From NCBI GenBank assembly GCA_964523945.1, contig CAZGBU010000005.1, positions 1 to 38,312 of the forward strand: a stretch of DNA of 38,312 nucleotides, in the 5' to 3' direction. Under the pieces are notes generated by a model, which was not told the DNA's origin, made no database searches, and was given only the letters and a program-made list of their open reading frames with translations. Of the stretch, positions 25,419 through 34,299 are shown one piece after another. Made by a program: the position numbers and the translations under genes. This stretch comes from CAKTOF01 sp964523945 (lineage in GTDB: Bacteria > Bacillota > Clostridia > Oscillospirales > Oscillospiraceae). Position 1 is the first letter of the stretch. Every line of letters begins with the position of its first letter.

Positions 25419-27146
25419 TCACTCCTGCCGGTGTTTTTTCAGTTCCTCTTCCTCTGGACCGGTCAACGCCGCCGCACCCATCTCGCCGGTGCGGATACGG
25501 ACGACGTTTTCCACGTCGTACAAGAAGACCTTTCCGTCTCCAACCTTGCCGGTATACAGGGCGCGCTTCGCTGCCTCTACCACCTGCTCCGGCGGCACTG
25601 TGGACACCACAATGTCCACCTGCAGCTTCGGCAGCAGGTTCATGTTGACGGGAATGCCGCGATAGAACTCCGTCTTGCCCCGCTGAACACCGCAACCAAC
25701 AACTTGCGTCACCGTCATGCCAGTCACGCCAATCGACGACAGTTCCGCTTTCAACGCCTCAAACCGGCTGGCATTGCAGAGAATCGTCACTTTCGTATAC
25801 TTCAGGCCGTCCACGCTTGGAATTCCGGCCGCCGGTTTCTCGCGCACTGCGGGCGCAGCGGTGGCCGGCTTCTGTTCCGCCTCTTCCGCATCGACCATCT
25901 TCACCAGCGGAACCTCGGTGGGTGCAAACGTATTGCTGATCACCGGCGCAAAATCGCCGTAAGAGGCAATTAGGCCATGCTCCGTGCTGTCGAGGCCTTC
26001 GATCTCCGCATCCTGATTGACACGGAGCAGATTCAGCCGCCGGAGCACCCAGAACACCAGTGCTGTCGCCGCTGCGGCAAACACCATGATGGCCGCCACA
26101 CCGATGAGCTGTACACCAAGCAACCGGAACCCGCCGCCGTAAAACAGGCCGTCCGTTTCATCAAACAGCCCCACGCCCAGTACACCGGCAATGCCGCATA
26201 CGCCATGCACACCCACTGCGCCGATCGGGTCGTCCACATGCAGGACATTGTCCACAAACCAGATTCCGAAACAAACCAGCAGCCCCGCAGCGATACCGAG
26301 GATCGCCGCGCCGCCGGCGCTGACGCATGCACCGCCGGCAGAGATCGCAACCAGGCCAGCCAGCAGGCCGTTGAGCGACATATGAATATCCGGCTTTCCA
26401 AACTTGATCCAGTTGAACAGCATGGCCGTCACCGAAGCAAAACCGGTCGAGAGGGTCGTCATGCCAAAGATACGCGTCAGCTCTTCCAAATCGGCCGCAC
26501 GCGCACCGTTGAAGCCATACCAGCCAAACCAGAGGATCAGGCAGCCCACAGCACCCATAGTCACCGACTGCCCCGGGATTGCATTGACGCTCTCCACCCG
26601 TCCGGCGCTGTCACGCTCATATTTTCCACCGCGCGCTCCGAGCATCCATGCAGCTACCAGCGCCGCGGCGCCGCCCGCACCGTGAACAACGCAGGCACCA
26701 GCAAAGTCGATAAAGCCAAGCCGGCAGAGCCATCCCTGGCCATTCCACGCCCACGCGGAGAGGATCGGATAAATCAGCGCCGCAAACACCGCCACAAAGA
26801 TGCAGTAGCCGGAAAAGCGGATGCGCTCTGCCGTCGCACCGGAGACGACTGACGCTGCAATCGCACAGGCCGCAAGCTGATAGGTGAATTCACCCCAGTT
26901 CAATTCAGAAGCCGGCAGCGCCAGACTCCAGGCCGGGGCACCGATCAAACCGCCAGCCAGCGACGCCGCATGCAGCAGGCCATATCCAAGCAGCACAAAC
27001 GCCACCGAGCCGATCGTCAACCCAACCAGATTTTTCATCACCACGTTGCCTGCATTCTTAACCCGGGTTGAGCCGGTCTCCATCAGAATGAAGCCCGCCT
27101 GCATGAGCACCATCAGCATCGCCGCAACCAAAACCCAGACAGACAT
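25419..27146 (-). CDS. Ammonium transporter (Amt)-PII (GlnB/GlnK) fusion protein
   Basis: 575-residue fusion. Residues 1-375 are an Amt/Rh ammonium channel of about 11 helices, with the twin-His pore residues in VVHGAGG (155) and VGVHGVCG (314). After an Ala/Pro/Glu-rich linker (about 405-445), residues 448-565 form a PII domain with GVQRGKTEFYRG (T-loop Tyr 495) and the C-terminal GKVGDGKVFLYDVENVVRI signature. PII normally docks on Amt and closes it when nitrogen is plentiful; tethering should make that local. I chose ATG 27146. GTG 27152 has a better-spaced GGGAG and GTG 27167 is also in frame, so the exact start is uncertain. No good promoter lies in the 55-nt gap after oppF, so it is probably the last gene of the peptide operon. 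Confidence 0.95.
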   Translation of the reverse strand: MSVWVLVAAMLMVLMQAGFILMETGSTRVKNAGNVVMKNLVGLTIGSVAFVLLGYGLLHAASLAGGLIGAPAWSLALPASELNWGEFTYQLAACAIAASVVSGATAERIRFSGYCIFVAVFAALIYPILSAWAWNGQGWLCRLGFIDFAGACVVHGAGGAAALVAAWMLGARGGKYERDSAGRVESVNAIPGQSVTMGAVGCLILWFGWYGFNGARAADLEELTRIFGMTTLSTGFASVTAMLFNWIKFGKPDIHMSLNGLLAGLVAISAGGACVSAGGAAILGIAAGLLVCFGIWFVDNVLHVDDPIGAVGVHGVCGIAGVLGVGLFDETDGLFYGGGFRLLGVQLIGVAAIMVFAAAATALVFWVLRRLNLLRVNQDAEIEGLDSTEHGLIASYGDFAPVISNTFAPTEVPLVKMVDAEEAEQKPATAAPAVREKPAAGIPSVDGLKYTKVTILCNASRFEALKAELSSIGVTGMTVTQVVGCGVQRGKTEFYRGIPVNMNLLPKLQVDIVVSTVPPEQVVEAAKRALYTGKVGDGKVFLYDVENVVRIRTGEMGAAALTGPEEEELKKHRQE

Positions 27147-27201
27147 TGTCACGTCACGCTCCCTCACTTTCTATTGCAAAATCCCCATCCATTTAAACCA
27201 T

Positions 27202-28203
27202 TCAGTATACTCCCTCGATCTGCTCATAGCGGTCACAGGCCACCAGATGCCCCGGCGCGATCTCGCGCAGCGATGGCTCGCTCTGCGCGCATGCTTCCGT
27301 CGCGAACTGACAGCGCGTCCGAAATTTACAGCCGCTCGGCGGATTGGCCGGGCTGGGGATCTCGCTGTTCAGGATGATCCGCTCTTTTTTCTCCTTGGGA
27401 TTATCCTTTGGGATTGCGCTGAGCAGCGCCCGCGTGTATGGATGCGCCGGCGCCTCGTAAATAGACTTTGTATCTGCGAGCTCCATAACGGTCCCCAGAT
27501 ACATGACGACAACCCGCGTTGCGATGTGGTACACCACGGACAAATCGTGGGAGATAAACAGATAGGTCAATCCGCGCATCTCCTGCAGATCCTGCAGCAG
27601 ATTGATAATCTGCGACTGGATGGAGACGTCCAGCGCAGAAACCGGCTCGTCAAGCACCACAAATGACGGCTCCACCGAAAGGGCCCGCGCAATGCTGATC
27701 CGCTGGCGCTGCCCGCCGGAAAACTCATGCGGGTAGCGGTCCGCGACATAGGTTGGCAGACCGCACTGCGTCATGATATGCTCCACCGCCTCCCGCACGG
27801 CCGGTCCTTTTGCAATGCCGTGAAAGCGAATCGGCTCGGCCAGAATGTCGGATACTTTCATTCTGGGATTGAGCGAAGCATATGGGTCCTGGAACACAAT
27901 TTGCATCTGCTTGCGCAGCGACTTGTTCTCCGCCGCGCTGGGCTTGCGGATCTCTTTTCCGTTGAAGATTACACTGCCGGACGTCGGCTCGTACAGATGC
28001 AGGATCGTTCGCCCAAGCGTGGACTTGCCGCAGCCGGACTCGCCGACAACCGCAAGCGTCTCGCCATGTTGGATCTGCAGCGAGACACGATCCACCGCCC
28101 GCACCGGGCCGCTCTTTGCTCCGCCGTGCGTGTTTTTGAAATACATGCACAGCTCCCTTATTTCCAGAATCACATTCTCGCCCTTGTTGATGTTCGTCGC
28201 CAT
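27202..28203 (-). CDS. oppF: Oligopeptide/dipeptide ABC transporter ATPase, OppF/DppF type
   Basis: 333-residue ABC ATPase that, with OppD, powers a peptide importer. Walker A GESGCGKST (54-62), Q-loop VFQDPYASLNP, signature EFSGGQRQRISIARAL, Walker B FVVLDEPVSALD and H-loop ISHDLSVV are complete. The C-terminal Opp/Dpp extension has the Cys cluster CKFRTRCQFATEAC, typical of the [4Fe-4S]-type C-terminal region. ATG 28203 has GGGGGGAG upstream. It sits far from oppD (6 kb, five metabolic genes between) but in the same direction and train. The permease genes are not in the window. Confidence 0.94.
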   Translation of the reverse strand: MATNINKGENVILEIRELCMYFKNTHGGAKSGPVRAVDRVSLQIQHGETLAVVGESGCGKSTLGRTILHLYEPTSGSVIFNGKEIRKPSAAENKSLRKQMQIVFQDPYASLNPRMKVSDILAEPIRFHGIAKGPAVREAVEHIMTQCGLPTYVADRYPHEFSGGQRQRISIARALSVEPSFVVLDEPVSALDVSIQSQIINLLQDLQEMRGLTYLFISHDLSVVYHIATRVVVMYLGTVMELADTKSIYEAPAHPYTRALLSAIPKDNPKEKKERIILNSEIPSPANPPSGCKFRTRCQFATEACAQSEPSLREIAPGHLVACDRYEQIEGVY

Positions 28204-28232
28204 AAGCTGTCTCCCCCCGTCCGGGTTTTCGG

Positions 28233-29174
28233 TTACACGATATTCTGCGGTCTGCCCGCCTGCCACCTGCGGATATTCTCAAATACGATCTCTGCACGTT
28301 TCTCAAACGCCTCCGCCGAGGCGAACGCAATATGCGGCGTCAGCACCGTGTTCGGCGCGCTGAGCAGCGGGTTGTCGGATGCGATCGGCGGCTCGGTATC
28401 GAATACGTCTACGCCGGCACCGGCGATCGCACCCGCAGACAATGCGTCTGCCAGTGCCTGTGTATCCACAACCGGTCCGCGCGCCGTGTTGATCAGAAAT
28501 GCAGTTGGTTTCATCTTCGCAAGCAGCTCCCTGTCGATCAGCCCTTTTGTCTGCGGCGTCACCGGAACGTGGAGCGATACGATGTCGCTGCGTGTCATCA
28601 GTTCCTCGAGCGTCACATATTCCACCGGCAGATCCGTCCGGTGTGTACGGCTGTATGCCAGCACACGGCAGCCAAACGCATCCGCGATGCGCGCAACCTG
28701 CCCGCCGATGGCCCCCGTGCCTACAATGCCGAACACACGACCGGCCAGCTCATGCCCCACCAGGCCCCCCTTTGTGCCGCCCTGCCGCACCACCCGGTCG
28801 CAGGAAATGATGTTTCGCAGCAGATCAACCGCCATCCCGAACACCACGTCCGCCACCGCCTCGGTGGAGTAGCCGGCACAGTTGCAGGCAACTGCACCGT
28901 TCGCGCGGCATCGGTCGAGATTCACATGATCCGTCCCGGTAAATGCGATATCCAGCAGCTGCATCTTCTCCCAGCCGTCGAGCACGGCATCGCTGATCTT
29001 CTGATTTGCAATGACCACAACGTCCGCGTCGCGGCCGCGCTCGACCAGCGCCGCATCGTCCGCCGCGCGCGTGTCGTAGATGGCAAGCTCCGTATCAGCC
29101 GGGAGTTTCTCAGCCGCCAGGCGGCGCAGCAGCGCCTCCGAGACATCCAGTGGCTCTACAATCGTAACTTTCAT
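28233..29174 (-). CDS. D-isomer-specific 2-hydroxyacid dehydrogenase family protein
   Basis: 313-residue NAD(P)-dependent dehydrogenase that should interconvert a 2-keto acid and a D-2-hydroxy acid. The Rossmann loop is GIVGTGAIGGQVARIA (152-158 core). The catalytic Arg 232 (NTARGPVVD), Glu 261 (VDVFDTEPP) and His 281 (LTPHIAF) are intact. A more exact substrate (glycerate, lactate, phosphoglycerate, hydroxyisocaproate) cannot be assigned. AAGGAG precedes the ATG. It directly follows the DapA-like lyase gene (15 nt), so it may reduce or oxidise that enzyme's keto-acid product; this is inference. Confidence 0.9.
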   Translation of the reverse strand: MKVTIVEPLDVSEALLRRLAAEKLPADTELAIYDTRAADDAALVERGRDADVVVIANQKISDAVLDGWEKMQLLDIAFTGTDHVNLDRCRANGAVACNCAGYSTEAVADVVFGMAVDLLRNIISCDRVVRQGGTKGGLVGHELAGRVFGIVGTGAIGGQVARIADAFGCRVLAYSRTHRTDLPVEYVTLEELMTRSDIVSLHVPVTPQTKGLIDRELLAKMKPTAFLINTARGPVVDTQALADALSAGAIAGAGVDVFDTEPPIASDNPLLSAPNTVLTPHIAFASAEAFEKRAEIVFENIRRWQAGRPQNIV

Positions 29175-29189
29175 GTCATGCTCCTTTCC

Positions 29190-30086
29190 TTACAGCAGCT
29201 GAGCCTGCTCGAGCACCGCGTCGACCGAGTGCTTCTGTTCATCGGTCAGTTCAAGCAGCGGCCGGCAGACCGTGCCGCCGTGATACCCCAGGCGTGTGCA
29301 GGCATATTTCAACGCTGCGACGCCAAGCTTCCCCGTGACGCAGGCGTTGACCGGGAACAGCCTGCGGTAGAGCGCATACGCCTCGTCCATATGCCCCTCG
29401 TCGAACAGCCGCTGCTCTTCGACACACTCGCGCGGGCAGCAGTTGGCCAGCGCCATGATGCCGGCCCGGATGCCGATTGCCATCGCAGGGTACCACGCCG
29501 AGGCGGAACCTGTGATCAGGTTGAACTGCTCATCCAGTCCTTTTGTCACAAAGCTCATCAGCTGTGCAATGGAGCCGGCGCTGTCCTTCATGCCGATGAT
29601 ATTCGGATGGGCAGACAGGCGGCTGACTGCGCCCGCCGTGATGTTTACGCCGGTGAACTTGGTCGCATTATACAGCAGGACGGGCACGCGGCTGTTGTCG
29701 GCAACATCGGTGAAATACTGCACCATCGTCTCCTCGTCCATCTGATCCTTGAAGAAGCACGGCGTCAGCACCAGCACGCCGTCCGCGCCGAGGTCTGCCA
29801 TCTCGTTTGACAGCGAGATGGTCGCCGACGTGGACTCCATGCCCGTGCCCGCCAGGATCAGCATGCCGGGCTTCGCAGCGGCGCGCGCAATCTGCACCAG
29901 ACGGAGCTTATCGCTGCGCTCGATATAAGGTGTCTCGCCGTTTGAGCCCAGGATCAGATAGCCGGCAAGCCCGGTCTCATTCCATTGCAGGATGTTCTCT
30001 TCAAAGGCCGCAAAGTCCACCCTGCCGTCGGCCGTAAACGGCGTAATCACAGGTGGGATCACGCCCTTGATTGGAAAATAGCCCAT
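29190..30086 (-). CDS. DapA/NAL-family class I aldolase or synthase
   Basis: 298-residue Schiff-base (beta/alpha)8 enzyme of the dihydrodipicolinate synthase/N-acetylneuraminate lyase family. Schiff-base Lys 167 is in IIGMKDSAG, Tyr 139 in LLYNATKFTG, and the GTTGE equivalent is GSNGE (47-51). Members condense or cleave pyruvate or other 2-keto acids. The setting in a catabolic operon, away from other lysine genes, argues against a role in lysine synthesis and for a lyase such as a 4-hydroxy-2-oxoglutarate-aldolase-like enzyme. The substrate is not known. ATG 30086 has AAGGGAG upstream. Confidence 0.88.
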   Translation of the reverse strand: MGYFPIKGVIPPVITPFTADGRVDFAAFEENILQWNETGLAGYLILGSNGETPYIERSDKLRLVQIARAAAKPGMLILAGTGMESTSATISLSNEMADLGADGVLVLTPCFFKDQMDEETMVQYFTDVADNSRVPVLLYNATKFTGVNITAGAVSRLSAHPNIIGMKDSAGSIAQLMSFVTKGLDEQFNLITGSASAWYPAMAIGIRAGIMALANCCPRECVEEQRLFDEGHMDEAYALYRRLFPVNACVTGKLGVAALKYACTRLGYHGGTVCRPLLELTDEQKHSVDAVLEQAQLL

Positions 30087-30103
30087 GGTAGTCTCCCTTT
30101 CTG

Positions 30104-32089
30104 TCAGTCCTTCAGATAGGTATCAAACCAGCCCAGGATCGCGCGAAGCCGCTCCGCGCGCAGCGCCGGGCGCCCGCCGCGGGACAGGCCGTGGCTTTGG
30201 CCTGGGAAAATCCGCAGTTCCGTTGTCCGCCGCAGCAGCTTCAGCGCGATAAACAGCTGCTCGGCCTGCTCGAGCGGGCAGCGGTAGTCGTATTCCGAGT
30301 GCAGGATCAGCAGCGGCGTGTGGATGCGTTTGACGTAGCTGATAGGCGAAATACGCCGCAGCTCGAACGGTTCGTCGAAGTAGTCGCACTGATGCGCCAG
30401 CTCCGCGTCGCAGAAGCCATAGTCGCTCGAACCGAGGAAGCTGGCCCAGTTGCTGATCGAGCGCTGCGTGACCGCGGCACGGAAGCGATCGGTGTGGCTC
30501 ACCGTCCAGTTGGTCATAAATCCGCCGTAGCTGCCGCCGGTCACACCCATGCGTGCCTCGTCCACATACGGCAGCGCGGCCACAAAATCCGCCCCCGCCA
30601 TGATGTCCATGAAGTCGCCGGTGCCGACGCCGCCGTACTCGCGGCGAATCAGGGATTTGAAGCGCTGGCCGTACCCGCTTGAGCCGCGTGGGTTGAAATA
30701 ACCCACAACATACCCCTGTGCGGCCAGCATCTGAAACTCGTGCATGAAATTGCACGCGTACATACACTGTGGGCCGCCGTGGATCTCAATGATTGCGGGA
30801 TAGCGCTGTCCGGGTGAAAAAGCCGGCGGTTTGAGCACCCAGCCATCGATGGGCAGCCCGTCAAACGTCGTGACCTTGACGCGCTCAGGCACGGAGACAG
30901 TCACGTTCTCGAAAAATGTGCGGTTCGGATCGGCCAGCAGACAGCGCTCACCTGTTTTAAGGTTGACCTGCTCCAGCCGGCCCGGCGTCACAGGGTCGGA
31001 GATGACCGCCACGGCGCGGGTCCCGTCACTGGTATACGCCGCACCTTGAATGACAAACTCGCCGGTCAACACTGGTTCGATCCGGCCTTCGCGGTCGGTG
31101 CGGAACAACTCTGTGCTACCGAAATGGCTCGCCGTAAAATATGCGCAGGCGTTCACCGTGTCCACGCCGAAGCACCAGCTGCTCTGCTGGAAGTCACCCA
31201 GCGCCGTGTTGGCGGCCGAGAGATCCGTCTCCCGGGAGATGCAGCGCCAGCTCTCCTGCTTCAGATCGTACAGATACAGACGCGAAATGGTCCCCCAGCC
31301 GTATTCCGCCTCGTGGCCAGAGAAGAGGATCTCATGCTCCGACAGAAATGCCGGGAAGCTTACAAAAACCGCATCGTTGATCAGCCGCCGCACCGTGCCC
31401 GTCGCCGTCTCGAGCAGCCAGAGGTTGACGTCCTGCGGGCGGTAATCGTTCTCCTCAATCGGATCGCTGACAAACGCCAGATAGTCGCCGCTCGGCGAGA
31501 GAGCCATCTCGCGGCAGTTTGCGTCCATGTCCGTCAGCTGTGTGACGGCGCCCGTATCAAGCGAGAGCGACCACACCTGCGTCTTTCGGCCGGTCAGGTA
31601 GCCCTGCCCATCCCACTTATGGACGATGTTGCGGATGATGCGCGGATGGTCTTTCGCGTCCGCTTCCGCCTGCCGCTTTTCCGCATCGGTCTGCTCGCAG
31701 CATTTCAGCGCGGGCGGAACCGTCGGATCATCCTCCGCCGTAAAGTAGATTTTCCGGCCGTCGCGCGACCAGAGAAACGACGCAACGCCCCATCGCATCG
31801 TCGTTTGCCTGACCGGCGCACCGTCCGGCAGCTCGGCCGTGTAGAGCTGCAGCATGCCGTCTGTGTCGGACAGGAAGGCGAGGTAGCCGCCGTCGGGCGA
31901 AAAGGCGGGACTGATGCTGCGGTCGCCCACGGAGATCGTCCGGTCCGGCAACACGATGCTGCTTACATACAGCTGCTTTTTCTCCGACAGGCCGGTCACC
32001 ACACAGGCCCAAGCACCGCCGGGTGCCACCGCCGGCTCGCTGACCATCTTCAATTCGTACAGGTCCTCAATCTTCATGTACCGCTTCAT
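30104..32089 (-). CDS. S9 family (prolyl oligopeptidase/acylaminoacyl peptidase type) serine peptidase
   Basis: 661-residue cytoplasmic peptidase; no signal peptide is seen. The N-terminal half is a WD40-like beta-propeller (repeated SPDGGYLAF, SRDGRKIYF, SPSGDYLAFV blades). The C-terminal alpha/beta hydrolase has catalytic Ser 520 in GGSYGG, Asp 601 in SEYDYRCP and His 633 in GQSHGLSRGG, closest in pattern to the S9C acylaminoacyl peptidases. It should trim short or N-acylated peptides. ATG 32089 overlaps the stop of the M14 gene as ATGA and has GGAGGG upstream. It works in the same operon as the Opp ATPases, so imported peptides are the likely substrate. Confidence 0.93.
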   Translation of the reverse strand: MKRYMKIEDLYELKMVSEPAVAPGGAWACVVTGLSEKKQLYVSSIVLPDRTISVGDRSISPAFSPDGGYLAFLSDTDGMLQLYTAELPDGAPVRQTTMRWGVASFLWSRDGRKIYFTAEDDPTVPPALKCCEQTDAEKRQAEADAKDHPRIIRNIVHKWDGQGYLTGRKTQVWSLSLDTGAVTQLTDMDANCREMALSPSGDYLAFVSDPIEENDYRPQDVNLWLLETATGTVRRLINDAVFVSFPAFLSEHEILFSGHEAEYGWGTISRLYLYDLKQESWRCISRETDLSAANTALGDFQQSSWCFGVDTVNACAYFTASHFGSTELFRTDREGRIEPVLTGEFVIQGAAYTSDGTRAVAVISDPVTPGRLEQVNLKTGERCLLADPNRTFFENVTVSVPERVKVTTFDGLPIDGWVLKPPAFSPGQRYPAIIEIHGGPQCMYACNFMHEFQMLAAQGYVVGYFNPRGSSGYGQRFKSLIRREYGGVGTGDFMDIMAGADFVAALPYVDEARMGVTGGSYGGFMTNWTVSHTDRFRAAVTQRSISNWASFLGSSDYGFCDAELAHQCDYFDEPFELRRISPISYVKRIHTPLLILHSEYDYRCPLEQAEQLFIALKLLRRTTELRIFPGQSHGLSRGGRPALRAERLRAILGWFDTYLKD

Positions 32090-33791
32090 ACTTCGCCCTC
32101 CAAATCTGTTGGGATCTGCACCGAAAGCCTGCCGGCCTTTTCCGATTCGATCTCCACCGTGAAGTGCGTCCCCACCGGCGCTGACACCACCCAGGACACC
32201 GTAACCGCCTTGTGCGGCACGCCCTCGGTGGGGTCACCGAAGTAAAACGCGCGGTCCATGCGCATCCGCCCGGCCAGATGGCCCAGCTCCTGCTCGGTTT
32301 TTCCCTTGACGCGGATCAATGGCGCATTGGCGTGAAGCGTTGCGCGCAGCGGTTTCGCCGTCTTGTTTTCAAGCGCCTTTTCCACGATAAATGTCGGCAG
32401 GAAGCCGCCGTTTTCCACCGTGACCACAACCTGATACAAGCCGTCTGCCAGACGCTCCGCGCGCGCCGCCTTGCAGTGCAGCTCCGGCAGAAAGTTTACA
32501 AACTTCAGCAGCATCGCCGTCACGCGGCGGCACTCCTCGCCCAGATACTGCACCGGCGGGTTCTTGCTGGTGTACTTCCAGTTCCAGCCGCCGATCTCAA
32601 CCGTGCCGAGCTGTGGATGCTCAAATGGCGTCCACGGGATGAAGTTCTTTCCGCCCAGATGCTCGTCGTTCCAGCGGAGCATGGTCAGCTCTGCCTCCTC
32701 GCCACGGTACTGGTCGGGATAGTAGTTCCCGTCCTCATAGCCGATCCCAGCCTTGGCGGCCAGGTTCCACAGCTCCGTACCAAAGCTCAAAATTCCCAGT
32801 GCATCATATGTCCAGTCGTCCAGGCAGCCGCGCCTGGGCGGCGCATTGGGCGTCGCGAACGCATTGTAGGTGCCGATGGTATCGTAGCCCGTCTCCGCCT
32901 TGGCCATCTCCGCAAACTGGTGGATGATCTCCATGTCGAAATTCGGAATATGGCTGTCGTCCTGATAGGAATACGGCCGCACGACAGACCCGCCGTTGGT
33001 GTGCAGGTCCTGCAGCACGCCGATGTTGGGGTGCGACAGGAGAAACCGGGCAACCGTTCCGCTCTCCGGCTCGCTGAGCGGATAGGTGCCGCCCTCGGCG
33101 AGCGCAGTCTGGATTGTCCATCCATCCGGATAATTGCGGTTCAGGTTCAGCTGGAATTTCCGCGGCAAGACCTTGAAGTCCTCCGGCCAGACGTCCTCGC
33201 CGCACAGCATGCCTTCGGGATAGATGCTGTAATATGTGCCGCCGTACTCATACGCCTCCCGCGGCACCATCAGCCGGGGATCGTACTCGGAGATTTTCCA
33301 CTCTCCGTTCTCATCGTGCCGGCGCATCAAAAGAAGCAAACCGTCCCCGTTGACATCGCAGCGCTCCAGGCCATCCGTCGCCGGGTCGAGCAGGAACGGT
33401 CGCAGGTTGCCCCAGGACTCAAATTCCGTGTGCAGGAACCGCTCGGCGCCATCCGGATTGGTACGGGGCAGAATATAGATGTGCGGGTGGCCAGAATCCG
33501 GTCGATCACCGGATCGCGCCCTGCCCCGTCCAGCAACGCACTGAGCATCTGAAGACACACCTGCGTACCGGTCACCTCGCCGGCATGAATGCAGGCATCC
33601 ACGAACATGGCAGGCTTATCCTCCGCCGGGCCGGTCTGCTTGTCGGTCACCGTCACAGCCCAGATTTCGCGCCCTTCCAGGCTCCAGCCTGCTGTCTCCA
33701 GTGTGACATAGCGAGGATTTGCCTCCTCCGCCGTCCGCAGGATCGCGGACAGCTCCGCATGATCTGCATATCGATTCTGTTCTACTTTCAT
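32086..33791 (-). pseudogene. M14 family zinc carboxypeptidase, broken by a one-base frameshift
   Basis: The gene reads in two frames. The first starts at ATG 33791 (AGAGGAG upstream) and encodes the N-terminal third, with zinc ligands in DACIHAGEVTGT. The second encodes the rest, with NLNRNYPDG, the third zinc ligand in LQDLHTNGGS, the probable catalytic Glu in LSFGTELW, and a C-terminal beta-rich domain. The frames meet near 33478-33485. Adding one T there restores TRTFYILPRTNPDGAE, which matches the family, and makes the whole span 1707 nt (568 codons plus stop). All catalytic residues are present on both sides. It is therefore a very recent mutation or a sequencing error. It lies between the VOC and S9 genes, overlapping the latter by 4 nt. 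Confidence 0.85.
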
Positions 33792-33813
33792 GCGCGCTCC
33801 TCTGTCCGTTTGG

Positions 33814-34299
33814 TTACCGGCCGTACTTCTCCGCAACCAGCCGCTTCTGCTCCTCTACACTCTTGCCTTTCAGGAAATCATGCAGCTCCAGGAATTCAAT
33901 CTCGCAGCCGTTGGTATATTCCGGCCGGATGACCACATGGGTGCCCTGCGAACCGGAACCGGGAACGGTCTCAACGATATCCATTCCGGCCTCGCGGATC
34001 GCAGCGATGGTCTTGTTCAAATCCGCGACCTGATAGCACACATGGTGCGGGCCATCGCCGCCATGCTCTTCGACCCAGGCCGAAAAACGCTCGCCCGGCT
34101 CAGTGGAAGCGTACAGCTGCACCTGTACCTCGCCGACATAAAACGCCGACTCCACCATTTTCTGTTCCGGGAAATCCTGCACAATGGGATCGAAGCCGAG
34201 CTGATCGCGCCAGAGCTTCAGCGCTTTATCCATATCACCCACCGCGATGGCGATGTGGTGGATCTTCTCCACACCTAGTTTTTCATTGCTCAGTGTCAT
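33814..34299 (-). CDS. VOC (glyoxalase/bleomycin-resistance fold) protein, methylmalonyl-CoA-epimerase-like
   Basis: 161-residue protein with two VOC beta-alpha-beta-beta-beta units. Metal-ligand positions are filled: IHHIAIAV at the N-terminus, VQLYAS, GPHHVCYQV and CEIEFLEL. The pattern is that of methylmalonyl-CoA epimerases, but no mutase or carboxylase gene is near, and VOC enzymes also act as lyases, isomerases or dioxygenases. The position in the peptide operon suggests an epimerase or lyase step on an imported metabolite. ATG 34299 has AAAGGAG upstream and lies within the end of oppD (17-nt overlap). Confidence 0.85.
   Translation of the reverse strand: MTLSNEKLGVEKIHHIAIAVGDMDKALKLWRDQLGFDPIVQDFPEQKMVESAFYVGEVQVQLYASTEPGERFSAWVEEHGGDGPHHVCYQVADLNKTIAAIREAGMDIVETVPGSGSQGTHVVIRPEYTNGCEIEFLELHDFLKGKSVEEQKRLVAEKYGR

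Noticed and set aside
33470..33495. Programmed ribosomal frameshift in the M14 gene
   Set aside because: There is no slippery run and no downstream structure; a single missing base explains the break more simply.
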